A stretch of 64,000 bases of DNA, taken from Erythroxylum novogranatense (Eukaryota > Streptophyta > Magnoliopsida > Malpighiales > Erythroxylaceae). Positions 45,915 through 57,431 of the stretch are shown here, one piece after another (positions within the stretch are counted from its first letter, which is position 1; every line of letters starts with the position of its first letter). Below the pieces are notes generated by a model. The model ran no database searches and had not been told where the DNA came from. It saw only the letters and a list, made by a program, of their open reading frames with translations. The translations under genes and the position numbers were made by a program. The stretch is from assembly GCA_029891385.1 (NCBI GenBank), contig CM057234.1, positions 27,824,350-27,888,349 of the forward strand, written 5' to 3'.

Positions 45915-46480
45915 AAGCGAGTCCCAAGGATCTTGTCTTGGCGACCGATCAACCAAGGTCGACCTATTGAGAATGCTCACCGAGCAAAGCCCCAGGGATC
46001 TTGTCCTGGCGACCCGACCGACCGAAGTCGATCTACGGAGATGTCGAGCAAGGCCCCAGGGATCTTGTCCTGGCGACCCGACCGACCGAAGTCGATCTAC
46101 GGAGATGCCGAGCAAGGCCCCAGGGATCTTGTCCTGGCGACCCGACCGATCGAAGTCGATCTAAGGAGATCTGAGCGGGCCCTGGGATCTTGTCTGGCGA
46201 CCCGACCGACCAAGTCGATCTAAGGAGAATGCGGCGAGGCCCAGGGGATCTTGTCTGGCGACCGACCGACCGAAGTCGATCTAAGGAGATACTGGCGAGG
46301 CCCAGGATCTTGTCTGGCGACCGACCGACCAAGTCGATCTAAGGAGAATGCGGCGAGGCCCAGGGGATCTTGTCTGGCGACCCGACCGAAGTCGATCTAA
46401 GGAGATACCGAGCAAGGCCCTAGGGATCTTGTCCTGGCGACCCGACCGACCAAGTCGATCTGTAGAAAATGCGGCGATGG
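45915..46480. repeat. Tandem array, 59-68-bp unit (element B)
   Basis: About nine head-to-tail units. The GATCTTGTC motif starts at 45929, 45997, 46061, 46125, 46186, 46247, 46306, 46366 and 46425. On the minus strand the unit (CAAGATCC...GGG, then GATCGACTT and GGTCGGTCGG) is clearly the same satellite as in element A and lies at the same place, between the end of integrase and the end of the antisense gene. Confidence 0.9.
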
Positions 46481-46540
46481 TTAATTTGATTTTAATCTTT
46501 GCCACAATGGAGCTCTTCATTCTTAGAAACTTGAACACCC

Positions 46541-46546
46541 TTTATT
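46541..46546 (-). terminator. Conserved AATAAA after gag-pol (element B)
   Basis: Minus-strand AATAAAGGG about 95 bp past the integrase stop, equivalent to 19075-19080 in element A. Confidence 0.5.
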
Positions 46547-46638
46547 AATGATAAGCGAGGCGTGGGCGTTAAAAACCTTCTGGCGGGGACGGAAAAAGGT
46601 ACCCTACGTATACAAAAGTAATAATAAGGAAAGATTGG

Positions 46639-47750
46639 CTACAAATAAAACTTAGCTCTTGGTAGAAACGCCTTCAAATTCTGCGAGTTCAAGGCCTTGG
46701 TAGAATCTTCCCTTTTCATCACGAGGCGTAAGAACCATGCCCGACTTGCTTGATTACTCGGTAAGGTCCTTCCCATACCAGCCAGAGCTTTCCGGGATGC
46801 TTCCAGTGCCTCGGCTTTCCGTAGGGCGTAACCTCCTATTTTTACATTGCTTGTCTTGACCCTCCGGTTGTAGAACTTGGTCGCTTTTGCACGATGGCCT
46901 CTGAGCGAGCATTGCCCTTTCTCTATCCTCGGCGAGGAGAGCGAGTTTTGCTCTGCGGGCTTCGTCATGTGCTCTTCATCATAACCCGACACCCTTTGAT
47001 TATCTGCGCCGCCTCTCTTTGGAACTAGGGCTTACGCTCCGAAGGTCATCTGAGCAGTGTTTCCCGTGGCTCCGTTCGGTGTGGTTCTATATGCCCACAA
47101 ACCTCGTCTACTTCTTCCACCCAAGTCTTTCGACCATCAGGGCGCTTCTTGAGGGCATTCATGATCTTTTATTAGTGTTCTCCATGAGACCGTTGCTTTG
47201 CGGTGGAAATTTCTTGAAGTCATTTGTAGCGATCTTCAATCGGTCCTGAAGTCTCTGAACTGTCGTTGTCAAGCTGCGGCCATTATCGTAATTAATACCA
47301 CGGGCATCCGAGCGACAAAGTATATTCTTCTTTACAAAGCTTTCAACCTTCCCTCGGTGATTGTGGCGGCATTACGCTTCACCCACTTAGTGAAATACTC
47401 CGCAACTATCGGGAATTTCTTTTGTCGGGGACCAGAGGAAAGGCCCGATATATCCATGCCCCATTGGGCGAAAGGGATAGGATGACTTACAATTTTCATC
47501 CTCTCGGTTGGTTTGGTGAGATAAATTCTTTGTTTCTCTGGCGAGCCTCGCATCGGTCGACCTTTTCTTGACAAATCTCTTCTCGTCGTCGGCGATAGTA
47601 GCCTTGTCGACCAATCGGTGGGCGACATTCGCCTCTACATGATTTCCGCACATTCCTTCGTGGACTTGACCATTGCTGTTCGGCTTCTTCTTTATTCGAG
47701 CATCGAAGGGCGGCCGATCGTAGATCGCTTATATAGCGAACCATTGACAA
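46639..47750 (-). pseudogene. Integrase of gypsy element B
   Basis: Minus-strand frames include the core start (FRPMGHGYIGPF and YFTKWVKRNAATITEGRL, about 47345-47480) and the C-terminal part (KFYNRRVKTSNVKIGGYALR, then LNSQNLKAF near 46650-46690) before the stop at 46639. Integrases insert the element's cDNA into the host genome. Frameshifts separate the parts. The terminal codons are the piece still found at the end of element A's protease frame. Confidence 0.83.
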
Positions 47751-47759
47751 CCGTGTATT

Positions 47760-48540
47760 AATTTGCCTTTACCCTTAACTTTTGGCTTCGGCGCATCTTC
47801 GGTTGCCTTCCTTCCAAAAGTCTTGCATGATCGGTTCATCGACAGCAATTGGTACTTGCGTTGAGCTTCTTGACCTTCGGATACTAAGTGATCTAGTCGT
47901 TCGACGAATATTGTTTATGGCATCACGGTGGAAGCCATTTTGGAAGCGCATCCGCCTTAGCGTTACGAGCTCGTTCTATTACATTGATCGAATATTGTTG
48001 AAATGGCTCAACTCTACTTGACCAACTCGGTATCGATCATGTTGTTCCCGCGGCCTCATACTCCCCGATGACTTGGCGACCACCACTTGGTGTCGCTATA
48101 TATCTTCAAATGCTTCACTTCCATTTCTCGGGCTAATGGAGACCGACTATCAAAGCCTCGTACTACTGCCTCGTTATTGGAGGCCTTGAATTCTAATGAA
48201 GGCGTATTCCACTTTTCTTCCGTGTGCGGGTTGATTAGCACTACCCTGCTCCGCGTCCTTCGGCATTGGATGACCGTCAGCGAACAAGTTCGAGCGATGA
48301 ACCGCTTTCGTCCTTGAGCTCGGTTGGCTCATCTCGGCAATGAAATCTGCCAATACTTGTGCTTTAATGGTCGTGCGGGGCTGTATCGAATATCGAACTC
48401 TCCAGGTTCTACCGCCCACTTTATCGGTCGACCAAGTTTGGGCTTTTGGAAACCTTGCTGAGGGTTGATCGATCCATACCTCGACGGTATGACTTTGGAA
48501 GTAAGGTCTTAGCTTTACGGCTGCCATTATCAAAGAGTGC
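47760..48540 (-). pseudogene. RNase H of gypsy element B
   Basis: Blocks in order on the minus strand: TTIKAQVLADFIAEMSQPSS (near 48310-48370), then VVLINPHTEEKWNTPSLEFKA-like and NNEAVVRGF, and AREMEVKHLKIYSDT (near 48085-48130), matching the RNase H domain of Tat-type pol. Several frameshifts. Confidence 0.82.
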
Positions 48541-48549
48541 TAGCTTCTC

Positions 48550-49560
48550 TATGGGCGCGTCGCGTTTACGGCGGTCAACACTTTGCTAACGTAGTAGGCG
48601 GGGTGTTGCTCGCCTCCTTCCGATCGGATAAGTACTGCATGTTGATCGACCCTTCCGTGACCGCCAAATATAAAATCGGGGTCTCCCCCTGCCGGCTTTG
48701 CGAGCAATTGGTCTAGATAAATCTTGCTTCAAGTCTTTGGAAAGCTTATTCGCTTTTCGTCGGCCATCGAATTGAGTCACATTCGCTTTCCTCAGCACTT
48801 TGAAAAATGGAAGGCACTTATCCCCCAATCTGGAAATGAACCTGCTCAGCGAGACTATCCGATCGGCCAATATCTGAACATCCTTCAAACATTGTGGCGA
48901 AGGCATCTGTATGATGGCTTCAATCTTTTCTGGATTAACCGATTCCCATGAGTAATCATAAACCCCAGGAATTTTTCGGATGCCACTCCGAACACGCATT
49001 TTTTCGGGTTTAACTTCATCTGAAATTTATTCAGGGTCTGGAAGACTTCCTTGAGATCTTCCACATGCTCCTCGGCGTCTTACTTTTCACCACCATATCA
49101 TCCACGTATGCTTGACCGATCGACCGATCTGTTTTTAAAGACTTCCATGACGAGCCGTTGGTAGGTCGCTCCGCGTTCTTAATGAAGGGCATTACAGTAG
49201 CGATATGTGCCTTGAGTCGGTTATGAAGGCGGTCTTTTCTTCGTCTTCTAGACTCATCTGGATTTGATGATAGCAGAAAGCGTCTAGGAAGTTGAGCGAT
49301 TCGTGTCTGAGGTGGAATCTACTAAGCGATCGATCTTGACAATGGGAAGCTGTCTTTTGGACATGCTTTGTTCGAGATCGGTGAAGTCTATACATCCTCC
49401 ATTTCCGTTCTTCTTTTTACTAAGACCACGTTAGCGAGCCATTCGGGTATTTGACTTCTCTTATGAACCCGCTTGACAACTTCTATACTTCCTTCTCGAT
49501 CACCCCAGGCGCTCCTTACTATGCCATCGCTTCTTACATCGATCGACTGCGGTCATGCCG
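48550..49560 (-). pseudogene. Reverse transcriptase of gypsy element B
   Basis: Minus-strand blocks: GFIREVKYPEWLANVVL (near 49430-49480), LNFLDAFCYHQIQMSLEDEE (near 49225-49290), the active site AYVDDMVVKS (near 49080-49115), HVEDLKEVFQTLNKFQMKLN, and the connection part (SRFISRLGDKCLPFFKVLRK). The catalytic YVDD is intact, but frameshifts between blocks prevent a complete enzyme. Confidence 0.85.
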
Positions 49561-49799
49561 AATCTTAGGGAGTGACATCTGTTGTCAGAAATGCGGGCAT
49601 AAGCTCGGTATCTAGCGAAAATTGATCTGTTTTCCACCAAACAATCGGTGATTTCTCTAGCTAGGTTCTTCACAGCTCGAACCTAGATTTGTAAACTTGG
49701 AGGGTCGGCTTCAACCAGATCGACCCGTTCGTCTCTTCCACCGGATTCATCTGTCCGTCTCTTCGTCGGCTCTCACGTCAAGAGCTCGTCGACCTTACC

Positions 49800-50230
49800 G
49801 CCCTTCTAGGGTCTTGGTTTCTGCCAAGTAACATTCGGGCGATTTTCTGACCCGAGCGACTCGATTCCGTGGGGCGTCGGGAACTTCATACTTGTAGTAT
49901 GTGGAGACTACCGACACGAGGCGTTTGAGTAGCTCTCCCAATTATTGCATTGTATGCCCTTGGAACTTCGACCGGGAACTCCGTCCCTCTCTATCGGCAT
50001 GGCCATCGAAACTTCACTTTCGGTGAACCCGGCGAGCGGGCATCTTGGCGCCGGTTATTCCTTTGATGGGGCCGTCTGTAGGTAATAGCCGCTCTTGGTA
50101 CCCTCGTTTGTGAAGGCTTCATAGTATAGCAAGTCGACCGAATCGCCGTGTCAATCATCACCCGCTTCACCTCGTAACCATCCATGTTGAGATTCTGACG
50201 AGGCGTCATCGTGAGGGCAATGTATCCCGT
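49800..50230 (-). pseudogene. Aspartic protease of gypsy element B
   Basis: NLNMDGYEVKRVMIDT (near 50135-50190) followed, after a frameshift, by sequence equivalent to the SIDLLYYDAF block of element A. The YLAET block near 49830 marks its end, just before the RT. The DT of the active site is kept here while element A has DM. Confidence 0.75.
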
Positions 50231-50239
50231 TTAGGTCCG

Positions 50240-51840
50240 ACTCATTGAAAGAGATCACTCCGTCGTTCTCCTTTGGTTTTTGATGGGAGTGTAAATCGCC
50301 GACTTGTTTGGCGTGTCGTTTTGACCTTTAACGGTGGATCCCCTGCTGCATTTCCGCGAATATCGTGTTAATAACCCGATCGGTCGGTCATCTTCATTTC
50401 GGCATTTCGTCGCTCCTTTCCTCGATCGCCTTCTATTTTCTCGACGGTTATCTGTATTCGTGCTCTGCCTACCCCCATCATTCCTGTCGTTCTGTCTCGG
50501 GGGTGAGCGCCTGTTGTCCGACCGCCCGGTCCTGCGTTCGGTGTTTCGTTCGTGTTTCACGAATCGGCCTAACCTCCCCTTTTGAATGAGGAGCTCAATC
50601 TCTTTTTTCAACCGCCAACAGTTTTCCGTATCATGACCGACCTCTCGTGGAAGCAGCAAAATAAATTGGGGTTCTGTCCTTGTCTGGGTCTTCATTCTTC
50701 GGGTTCTTTGATAGTTTCCCATCCGCTCTAACGGTAGCTAGTACTTGACATCTGACACATTTAGCGGGGTGAACTCTTAGCGATATCCACATCGATCGGT
50801 CGGCCTTTTCGATTCGGTGGCTTTTTGCCGCTTATGCGGGTTGCATACAATAGTTCGTGAGCGATCTTCCGTCCGACATCTCGTGTTTTCAGCACTTCTT
50901 GGTGAATATACCTATCCGCTCGGCTTCTTATTTCTGAGCCGAAGCGAGGTTGATCGAGGCTAACGACTTCTTGAACTCCTCGTCCCTCGTATTGCTCATG
51001 AGTGCGACTAGCGTAGGCGGCGGTGAGATCGGGTACCTCGACCGCCTCGTTGTTGAGCGAATGATGAACTCCATGAACTCTCATTCCTTCCTTGGGTGAG
51101 TTGCATCACCTCAAGCCGTCTTCTGCGGTTAAACTTACTAGTGGCGAATTGATTCGGGAAGAAGCGACACAAGTCCTCGAAACATGTGATACAATCAGGG
51201 TAGATTTGTTGAACCATCGCCGAGCTCCCTCTTGGAAAGCCGTCTGAAGGCCTTACATTTGGATAGCATCCGGGACCTGATGTAGGCTCATCGTGGGCTG
51301 GAAGTGTTGCATGTAGTCGAAAGGTGGTCTTCCGGTGTATTTCTCGAAATCGGTATCTTTGTGCGGATCTTGGGAGGCTATCAAAATGTCCGGAGTGAAG
51401 GAGAGTTATATTGCCGTCAGGCGATCGAGCAGGCTTCGTAACCACGTGAGTCCGATCATCCGCGATTTTTCTAGGGCTTCATCTGGCGGTGATCGGTTGT
51501 TAAATTTGAATTGTCGTCTGGTAGCCACACGGACGGCGGTATTGTCTTTGATTCTTGCTGATGTCTGGCGAATCACCAACTCATCTGCCTCTTCTATCTG
51601 TTTCCGGCTCAGGGCAGCGTGTGTGGGCGGAGGAGGATCTGCGCCTACCTGGTGCCGGAGATTCGGGGTTGCGTGGTGCGCAACGTTATCTTCCACGGCC
51701 ATGCTCTGTTCTTCTTGCTCCAAAGCTGGAGGCTGTAGTTGATCGTTTGGATTGGAAGACTCCGTGCGGGAGATGTGTGGTGCGGTAAATGCGAGTGCTT
51801 TCGCAAACCGTCTGTTGCATCGCCCGAGCCGCAACAATGG
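50240..51840 (-). pseudogene. gag of gypsy element B
   Basis: Three overlapping frames cover gag: an N-terminal part with LSRKQIEEADELVIRQ (near 51560-51610), the gag core with CITCFEDLCRFFPNQFATSK and VMQLTQGRNES (near 51080-51200), and a zinc-knuckle-like part (GHDTENCWRLKKEIELLIQK, near 50580-50640). All match element A's gag, with indels between them. Confidence 0.82.
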
Positions 51841-51908
51841 CTATGTCGTGATTCATTGCCACCGCTGACTTATCTGCGTGGTTCTAGCGTGGTTCGGAAG
51901 TCGGGCCC

Positions 51909-51924
51909 CACGGTGGGCGCCAAT
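51909..51924 (-). other. Primer-binding site of element B
   Basis: Minus-strand ATTGGCGCCCACCGTG, adjoining the 5' LTR, the counterpart of element A's site. Confidence 0.75.
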
Positions 51925-52328
51925 TGGTTCGGTAGGATTACGGCCGAATAGTGCGTTCCGTTTAGCTCCATCGGTTGGCAACTTCACGTGATCAAGCTAC
52001 TGCGAATGTACGCAAAACAATGAAAGGCGCGTCGGGGTGATGTCGATTAGCCTCCGGCCTTTCAATCGGGTTTTTGGTGAAGGTGGGATTGATCGAATCG
52101 GAGGAATCTCAGGTTATGAGTTACATACCTTGATAATGAGAGAATCATCCTTATATATGATTTCTGCTAGGTTTTAGGTCGCTACGTTTCTCACGCGTCG
52201 TGCATGGGAGGTTTTCCGTCTGCTGACGAAATTTGGTTTTGTGGATTAGACCCAAATTAAGCCATAGAGTGCGTGATCGATCGATCGACGTAATATTGGA
52301 CTCAGGCCCAATATTGCCGACCCAACCA
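51925..52328 (-). repeat. 5' LTR of gypsy element B
   Basis: 404 bp, direct repeat of 42289-42698 with many small differences and indels, ending GACCCAACCA next to the AAGTG duplication. Confidence 0.88.
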
Positions 52329-52333
52329 AAGTG

Positions 52334-54746
52334 TATAAAAAGAATTTATATAAAAATAAGATAGAGTGATCCTATCAAATTATAAATTCCTTATTTATCA
52401 ACAAACTAATTGACAACTCAAACATAATGAAACTAAAGTTTTAAAAATAGAAAAAGATCTAAATATTAAAAGTAGAAGAGTAAAAAGTAAAATTTATTGT
52501 ATAGTTAAACAAAAATTTAAATAATTGAAATGTTACATTGAATCAAAGTGAATATGATGTGAGATAATTAATTAATTAATTATATTAAAGATTTTAGATA
52601 TAAGAATTCATGTGACATTAAATTTTATTTTAAATAGAAAATTCACATTTACTATATATAGCGACAACCATTTATATGTTCATTTTCGTAAGTGAGACTT
52701 CATGTAACCCATAAAAATGAACTATCTAAGATATTTAATTTAGTACCATCTAATATATCAAAATATCCAAAGATAAAAGAATTTGGCTTATCTAAACGGA
52801 TTGTGTCTGATTTTAGTTTTACCACATTTCAATTCAAAATATGTTACTCTTAGCACATATGGACAATTGAAGAGTGCACTCTACCTGCCTCCGCCTCAAA
52901 GATTTTGGAAATTAGGCAACTTGCTAGACTGAAACTAGGCAACTTGCAAGAACATTTTATGATATCATACTAGTAGTACAAAAATTGAAATCACATTTTG
53001 TCAATTTAGATAGTGTTTTTAAATAATAACATTGGTGTAAAAACATAGAGGTCATTTGATTAGCTAACATGACCTCTGGTTAGAATTGTTTGTCATACAA
53101 AGTGATGTTGTAAGAAAATGATCTTACATAAATTTTTATGGTTATTAATTTTGATAAAAGACTACATAATCGTTAATTTGTTAACACAAAATTCTTATAT
53201 TCTAGATTAAATAATAAACGACCTCTTTTACAATGATTCAAAAAGTAAATTAGTAACCACATAACGTAATTAAAAAGATAACATATGTACAGGCAGGAAT
53301 GAATCTAGAAATTTTTTAAATAGGAGTAAAATTTTAATAGTGATAAAATTTTAATTAAAGCAAAATTTTATTTTGTTATGAGACTAAAATTTAAAATAAT
53401 AATTTCTTTTAGGTGAAATTTTTTAAAGGAACGTGTAGCTCCGTCCCTGCGTACCGGCATTGTCAGCGAGAATTCCTAGTGTGTCTGCGGTTTAGATGGT
53501 GTAGACCTGACATAGTGCAACCAATCTTAAGCAGAAGTGAAGTAAGTGACAGTGTTCTACTGTTCTTCCAAATGCATATTCATTTACCTTCATAAAAGTT
53601 TGATGAGGAGGAATTCCACAACTAACATTATTGAAAAGGTTTCCTTTTGCAACAGTATGTTTTGAGCGTGGAAGGTGACCATTCGTTGAATACATCTTAT
53701 GGGGAAAAGGAAAATGAAAGGGAAAAGACAGGTCATTTCCTATTAAACTAATGAAAGCGAGTCGCTTTAACTTTATGCAAGTAGTATTGCGTGATTTATA
53801 TAATATCCAATTATTTGAATATTATCAAAAACGAAAAAGAAATGTTAATTTCAAAAAATATTAAAAAGATTTTGGAAATTAGGCAACTTGCAAGACTCAA
53901 ATGAATACTGCCAGCGATTTGAAAGGTCCTCTATGTCCCACTCCCACCGAGGATAAGTTGTCTAACGTGCTTATTTGCGTACGTCTTTTTCCAACTTTAG
54001 GAACATGTAATGTGAAACTTAGGTGTTGGACTATAACAATCTCTTCATAAAAATCTCGAGTGCAACTTTTGACTGGGTCAATCACACCAATTATTCCAGT
54101 TTACACTCCAATTCATGTATTACAAGCTTTATGCAATTCATTTCCCTTTTTTGAGGATTAATTCATGCAAATTTGGATTGGTGAAGGTGATAACAACCTG
54201 TTTTAACATCACATAAATGCCAAAATAACCTGAAGTAGATTTTTTAAAGGATGTCCATCGTCTCAGTCAAAAACTAAAATACGTATCCAACTTTACTTGA
54301 TCACCCTTTTTCTTTATAGATCTCTGTTCAGATTTAAGCAATAAAAGGTCATAGAAAATTGAATTTCTTTCTGAGTATACAATACCAAACTTAACGTAAG
54401 AATAACTTTGCACTGTGGCGGAAACTATCAAACCTTTTAATCTTTTATGAAAATGATTTACGCAATTAAACTTTATATTGAACGTCTCCTTAAGGTAAAA
54501 CAGAAGTCCACTTCCACGGGGTCGCCGCCAGTCCTTACTCACTTATATATGACTACAAAATGTCTTCTACGCGTTTTTAAGTCATTGCTTTTCTAACCAT
54601 CTCCTACGTTGATTGCATTTAACTACTTAAGCACAGCAAGCCTGCTTGTCCTCCGTTGTACTTCTCTTCCAACTTTCAAGCTCATCGGCTATTTAACGCA
54701 GCTGTTTGAGAAGAAGAGTATCCATAGACAATTTTAGACTCTAAAT
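52334..54746. other. Intergenic region upstream of the second receptor kinase
   Basis: AT-rich. A 24-bp direct repeat (GATTTTGGAAATTAGGCAAC and following) occurs near 52903 and 53868. TATTTAA at about 54690 is a weak TATA candidate about 55 bp before the kinase ATG. No gene recognised. Confidence 0.45.
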
Positions 54747-57431
54747 ATGCTACCACCTATAACTGCTCTGTGCTTCTTCTCTCTCCTTTATCACTTTACC
54801 CTTCTTGCCGCCAGTGCCGACCTGCCATTTCCTTATGTTCCTCTTGACAACATAACCCTTGATTGTGGCTCAGACACTGACCACATAATCGCTGGCCGGA
54901 CTTGGACCGCCGAAACAAGGTCAAAATTGCTTCTTGTTGAACACAAAAATACCTCAGTCACAGCCACAGCTGCCGAACGGCCGACTTCCGCGGATTGGGT
55001 GCCCTACGGAACTGCCCGCCTCTCCCGTTTCCCGTTCACCTATTCATTCCCTGTCACTGCAGGCCCAAAGTTTGTGCGACTCTACTTCTACCCAGCTTCT
55101 TATCTCAATTTCAGTAGCTCTAACTCCTTCTTCACTGTCAAAGCTGACAAGTTTACTCTTCTTAGTAACTTCAGCGCTGGCCTTCATGCTCAGGCTGAGG
55201 AATCTAAAGTCTTTTATCGAGAATTTTGTTTGTATGTTGAAGATCACCAGAGGCTAAACATAACTTTTATTCCTACTCCTCATATGCCCGGCTCATTTGC
55301 GTTCATCAACGGGATCGAAATTGTGTCCATGCCTCACAATCTATATTATAATGTTACAAATGCTGAGGGCATCCGTTATGTTGGCGACTCGAAGTTACTC
55401 CCCATAGATAGCAGCTTTGCATTAGAGCTGATGTACCGTCTGAACGTGGGAGGCAAAAACATTTCTCCACAGGATGATACGGGTCTGTATCGAAATTGGT
55501 TGGCGGACAACGATTACTTAACCGATGCTCGACCAAGTTCTACTCCTTCTAACTATACTATTCAACTTACTTACGATAGTTTCACACGTTATTCTGCTCC
55601 GGACCAAGTGTATCAAACTGCCAGGACAATGGGTGATACAAACATAAATATGAAATACAATCTTACCTGGGAATTTCAGGTTGATTCTGGCTTCTCCTAT
55701 TTTCTTAGGCTTCATTTTTGCGAGTTTCAGCCGCTGATTCTAGAAGAAAATGATAGAGTTTTCGAGATTTTCATCGCCGATCAAGTTGCTGAACCTCACG
55801 CAGATGTTATCTATTGGAGCCACGGAAATGGTATTCCTGTGAAACAGGACTACTTAGTTTTGATAGGAGCCAAAGGAGGCGAGAAGGTGCAGAATATCTC
55901 TGTTAAGTTGCACCCAAAAGATTGGAGAAAAACTAATTATCCTGATGCCATTCTTAATGGGCTTGAAATCTTCAAATTGAGTAGTTCAGACAACCTCGGC
56001 GCACCAAACCCTGACTTGCCTCCGATGAGTCCTCCTATTGATGCCCAGTCCACTTCTAATCGAACCAAGTCTAAAAGTAACCGGACTAGGTTAGCTGCTA
56101 TTATTGCTGGTTCTGCTTCAGGCATTGCAGTGCTATGCCTTTTAGCTTTGGTGGTTTTCCGGAGAAGGTTAAGAGTTAAGGACTCGCGTTATAGTTATAA
56201 AGCTTCAAAACTTGGCCCTTTCTCCTTCACTTCAACCAAGTCCAGCAAGACCCAGAAATCATCTTTGCCTGCTGATCTCTGTCACCACTTCTCTCTGGCT
56301 GAGATCAAATCGGCCACCAACAACTTTGACAAGGTATTCATCATTGGAATTGGAGGTTTTGGCAATGTATACAAGGGGTTCATTGATGGCGGGGCTACAC
56401 CTGTTGCAATCAAGAGGTTGAATCCAGAGTCACAACAAGGAGCTAATGAGTTCAAAACAGAGATCGAAATGCTCTCTCAGCTTCGCCACCTCCACTTAGT
56501 CTCTTTAATTGGCTATTGCTATGAAGACGGAGAAATGATCCTTGTCTACGATTACATGGCCCATGGCACTCTGCGTGATCATCTCTACAAAACCAACAAT
56601 CCACCTCTTCTCTGGAAGCAGAGGCTAGAGATTTGTATTGGTGCTGCTCGTGGCCTGCAGTACCTTCACTCAGGAGCAAACCACACCATTATTCATCGTG
56701 ATGTGAAGACAACCAATATCTTGTTGGATGAGAAATGGGTGGCAAAGGTCTCCGATTTTGGGTTGTCGAAAATAGGGCCGACCAATATGACGAAGACCCA
56801 TATTAGCACGGTGGTGAAAGGCAGTTTCGGGTACGTGGATCCTGAATACTATCGTCTTCAACAATTGACTGAGAAATCAGATGTGTATTCATTTGGTGTG
56901 GTGCTGTGCGAGGTGCTATGTGCCAAACCACCAGTGAACAAAACCATTTCGCAGAAGCCAGTAAGCTTGGCAGAGAGTTTTAGGCAATGTCACCGCAAAG
57001 GAATGCTGAACGAGATCATTGATCCCCATTTGGACGGTAAGATCACACCAAATTGTCTGAAAAAGTTCTCCGAGGTTACAGTCAGCTGTCTGTTGGACAA
57101 GGGAGTCGAAAGGCCATCAATGGGTGATGTAGTTTGGGGACTTGAATTTGCGTTACGGTTGCAGCAGAGTACAACAGGTGATAGTGTTGAGTTTGGTAAG
57201 TCTGAAACGCAGGTAGAGTCGATAAATGAAGAAAGTCCACTGAAAGACCCCTCAGTTGGTGATGATAGTGATGATTTGTTTAGTACAACAAATGGGTTTG
57301 TAATCAATTCTCGAGTTGGAGGAATGACGACAACTAGTAGCAGCGATGGCCAAAGTTTTGGTAGTAACAAGTCTGACGCACTCATGTCTGCTGCTGTGTT
57401 CTCCGAGATAATGAACGCAAAGGGGCGATGA
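54747..57431 (+). CDS. FERONIA-like CrRLK1L receptor kinase
   Basis: Intronless 894-residue receptor-like Ser/Thr kinase, close to FERONIA in length and layout. A true ATG at 54747 precedes a signal peptide (1-25, FFSLLYHFTLLAASA). The malectin-like ectodomain (about 30-410) would bind RALF peptides or cell-wall pectin; FERONIA does so with LLG co-receptors. The membrane helix is about 449-472. The kinase (about 515-800) has GIGGFG, the Lys of VAIK near 555, HRD near 650 and DFG near 670; the activation loop keeps the family form THISTVVKGSFGYVDPEYY. The C-terminus AVFSEIMNAKGR strongly resembles the FERONIA end. In the family this pathway controls growth, fertilisation and immunity. All key residues are present. 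Orthology versus paralogy to FERONIA cannot be settled here. Confidence 0.95.
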   Translation: MLPPITALCFFSLLYHFTLLAASADLPFPYVPLDNITLDCGSDTDHIIAGRTWTAETRSKLLLVEHKNTSVTATAAERPTSADWVPYGTARLSRFPFTYSFPVTAGPKFVRLYFYPASYLNFSSSNSFFTVKADKFTLLSNFSAGLHAQAEESKVFYREFCLYVEDHQRLNITFIPTPHMPGSFAFINGIEIVSMPHNLYYNVTNAEGIRYVGDSKLLPIDSSFALELMYRLNVGGKNISPQDDTGLYRNWLADNDYLTDARPSSTPSNYTIQLTYDSFTRYSAPDQVYQTARTMGDTNINMKYNLTWEFQVDSGFSYFLRLHFCEFQPLILEENDRVFEIFIADQVAEPHADVIYWSHGNGIPVKQDYLVLIGAKGGEKVQNISVKLHPKDWRKTNYPDAILNGLEIFKLSSSDNLGAPNPDLPPMSPPIDAQSTSNRTKSKSNRTRLAAIIAGSASGIAVLCLLALVVFRRRLRVKDSRYSYKASKLGPFSFTSTKSSKTQKSSLPADLCHHFSLAEIKSATNNFDKVFIIGIGGFGNVYKGFIDGGATPVAIKRLNPESQQGANEFKTEIEMLSQLRHLHLVSLIGYCYEDGEMILVYDYMAHGTLRDHLYKTNNPPLLWKQRLEICIGAARGLQYLHSGANHTIIHRDVKTTNILLDEKWVAKVSDFGLSKIGPTNMTKTHISTVVKGSFGYVDPEYYRLQQLTEKSDVYSFGVVLCEVLCAKPPVNKTISQKPVSLAESFRQCHRKGMLNEIIDPHLDGKITPNCLKKFSEVTVSCLLDKGVERPSMGDVVWGLEFALRLQQSTTGDSVEFGKSETQVESINEESPLKDPSVGDDSDDLFSTTNGFVINSRVGGMTTTSSSDGQSFGSNKSDALMSAAVFSEIMNAKGR

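Larger units (their letters stand above)
42289..52328 (-). mobile_element. Ty3-gypsy element B (Tat-like), full-length but decayed
   Basis: A 10.0-kb element with TGGTT...ACCA ends and a perfect 5-bp duplication AAGTG (42284-42288 and 52329-52333). In its own (minus) sense: 5' LTR, PBS, gag, protease, RT, RNase H, integrase, tandem array, antisense gene, polypurine tract, 3' LTR. LTR ends, PBS, polypurine tract, array and antisense gene match element A, so both belong to one family. All coding regions are broken by indels. The GC-rich sequence contrasts with the AT-rich flanks. Confidence 0.9.
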
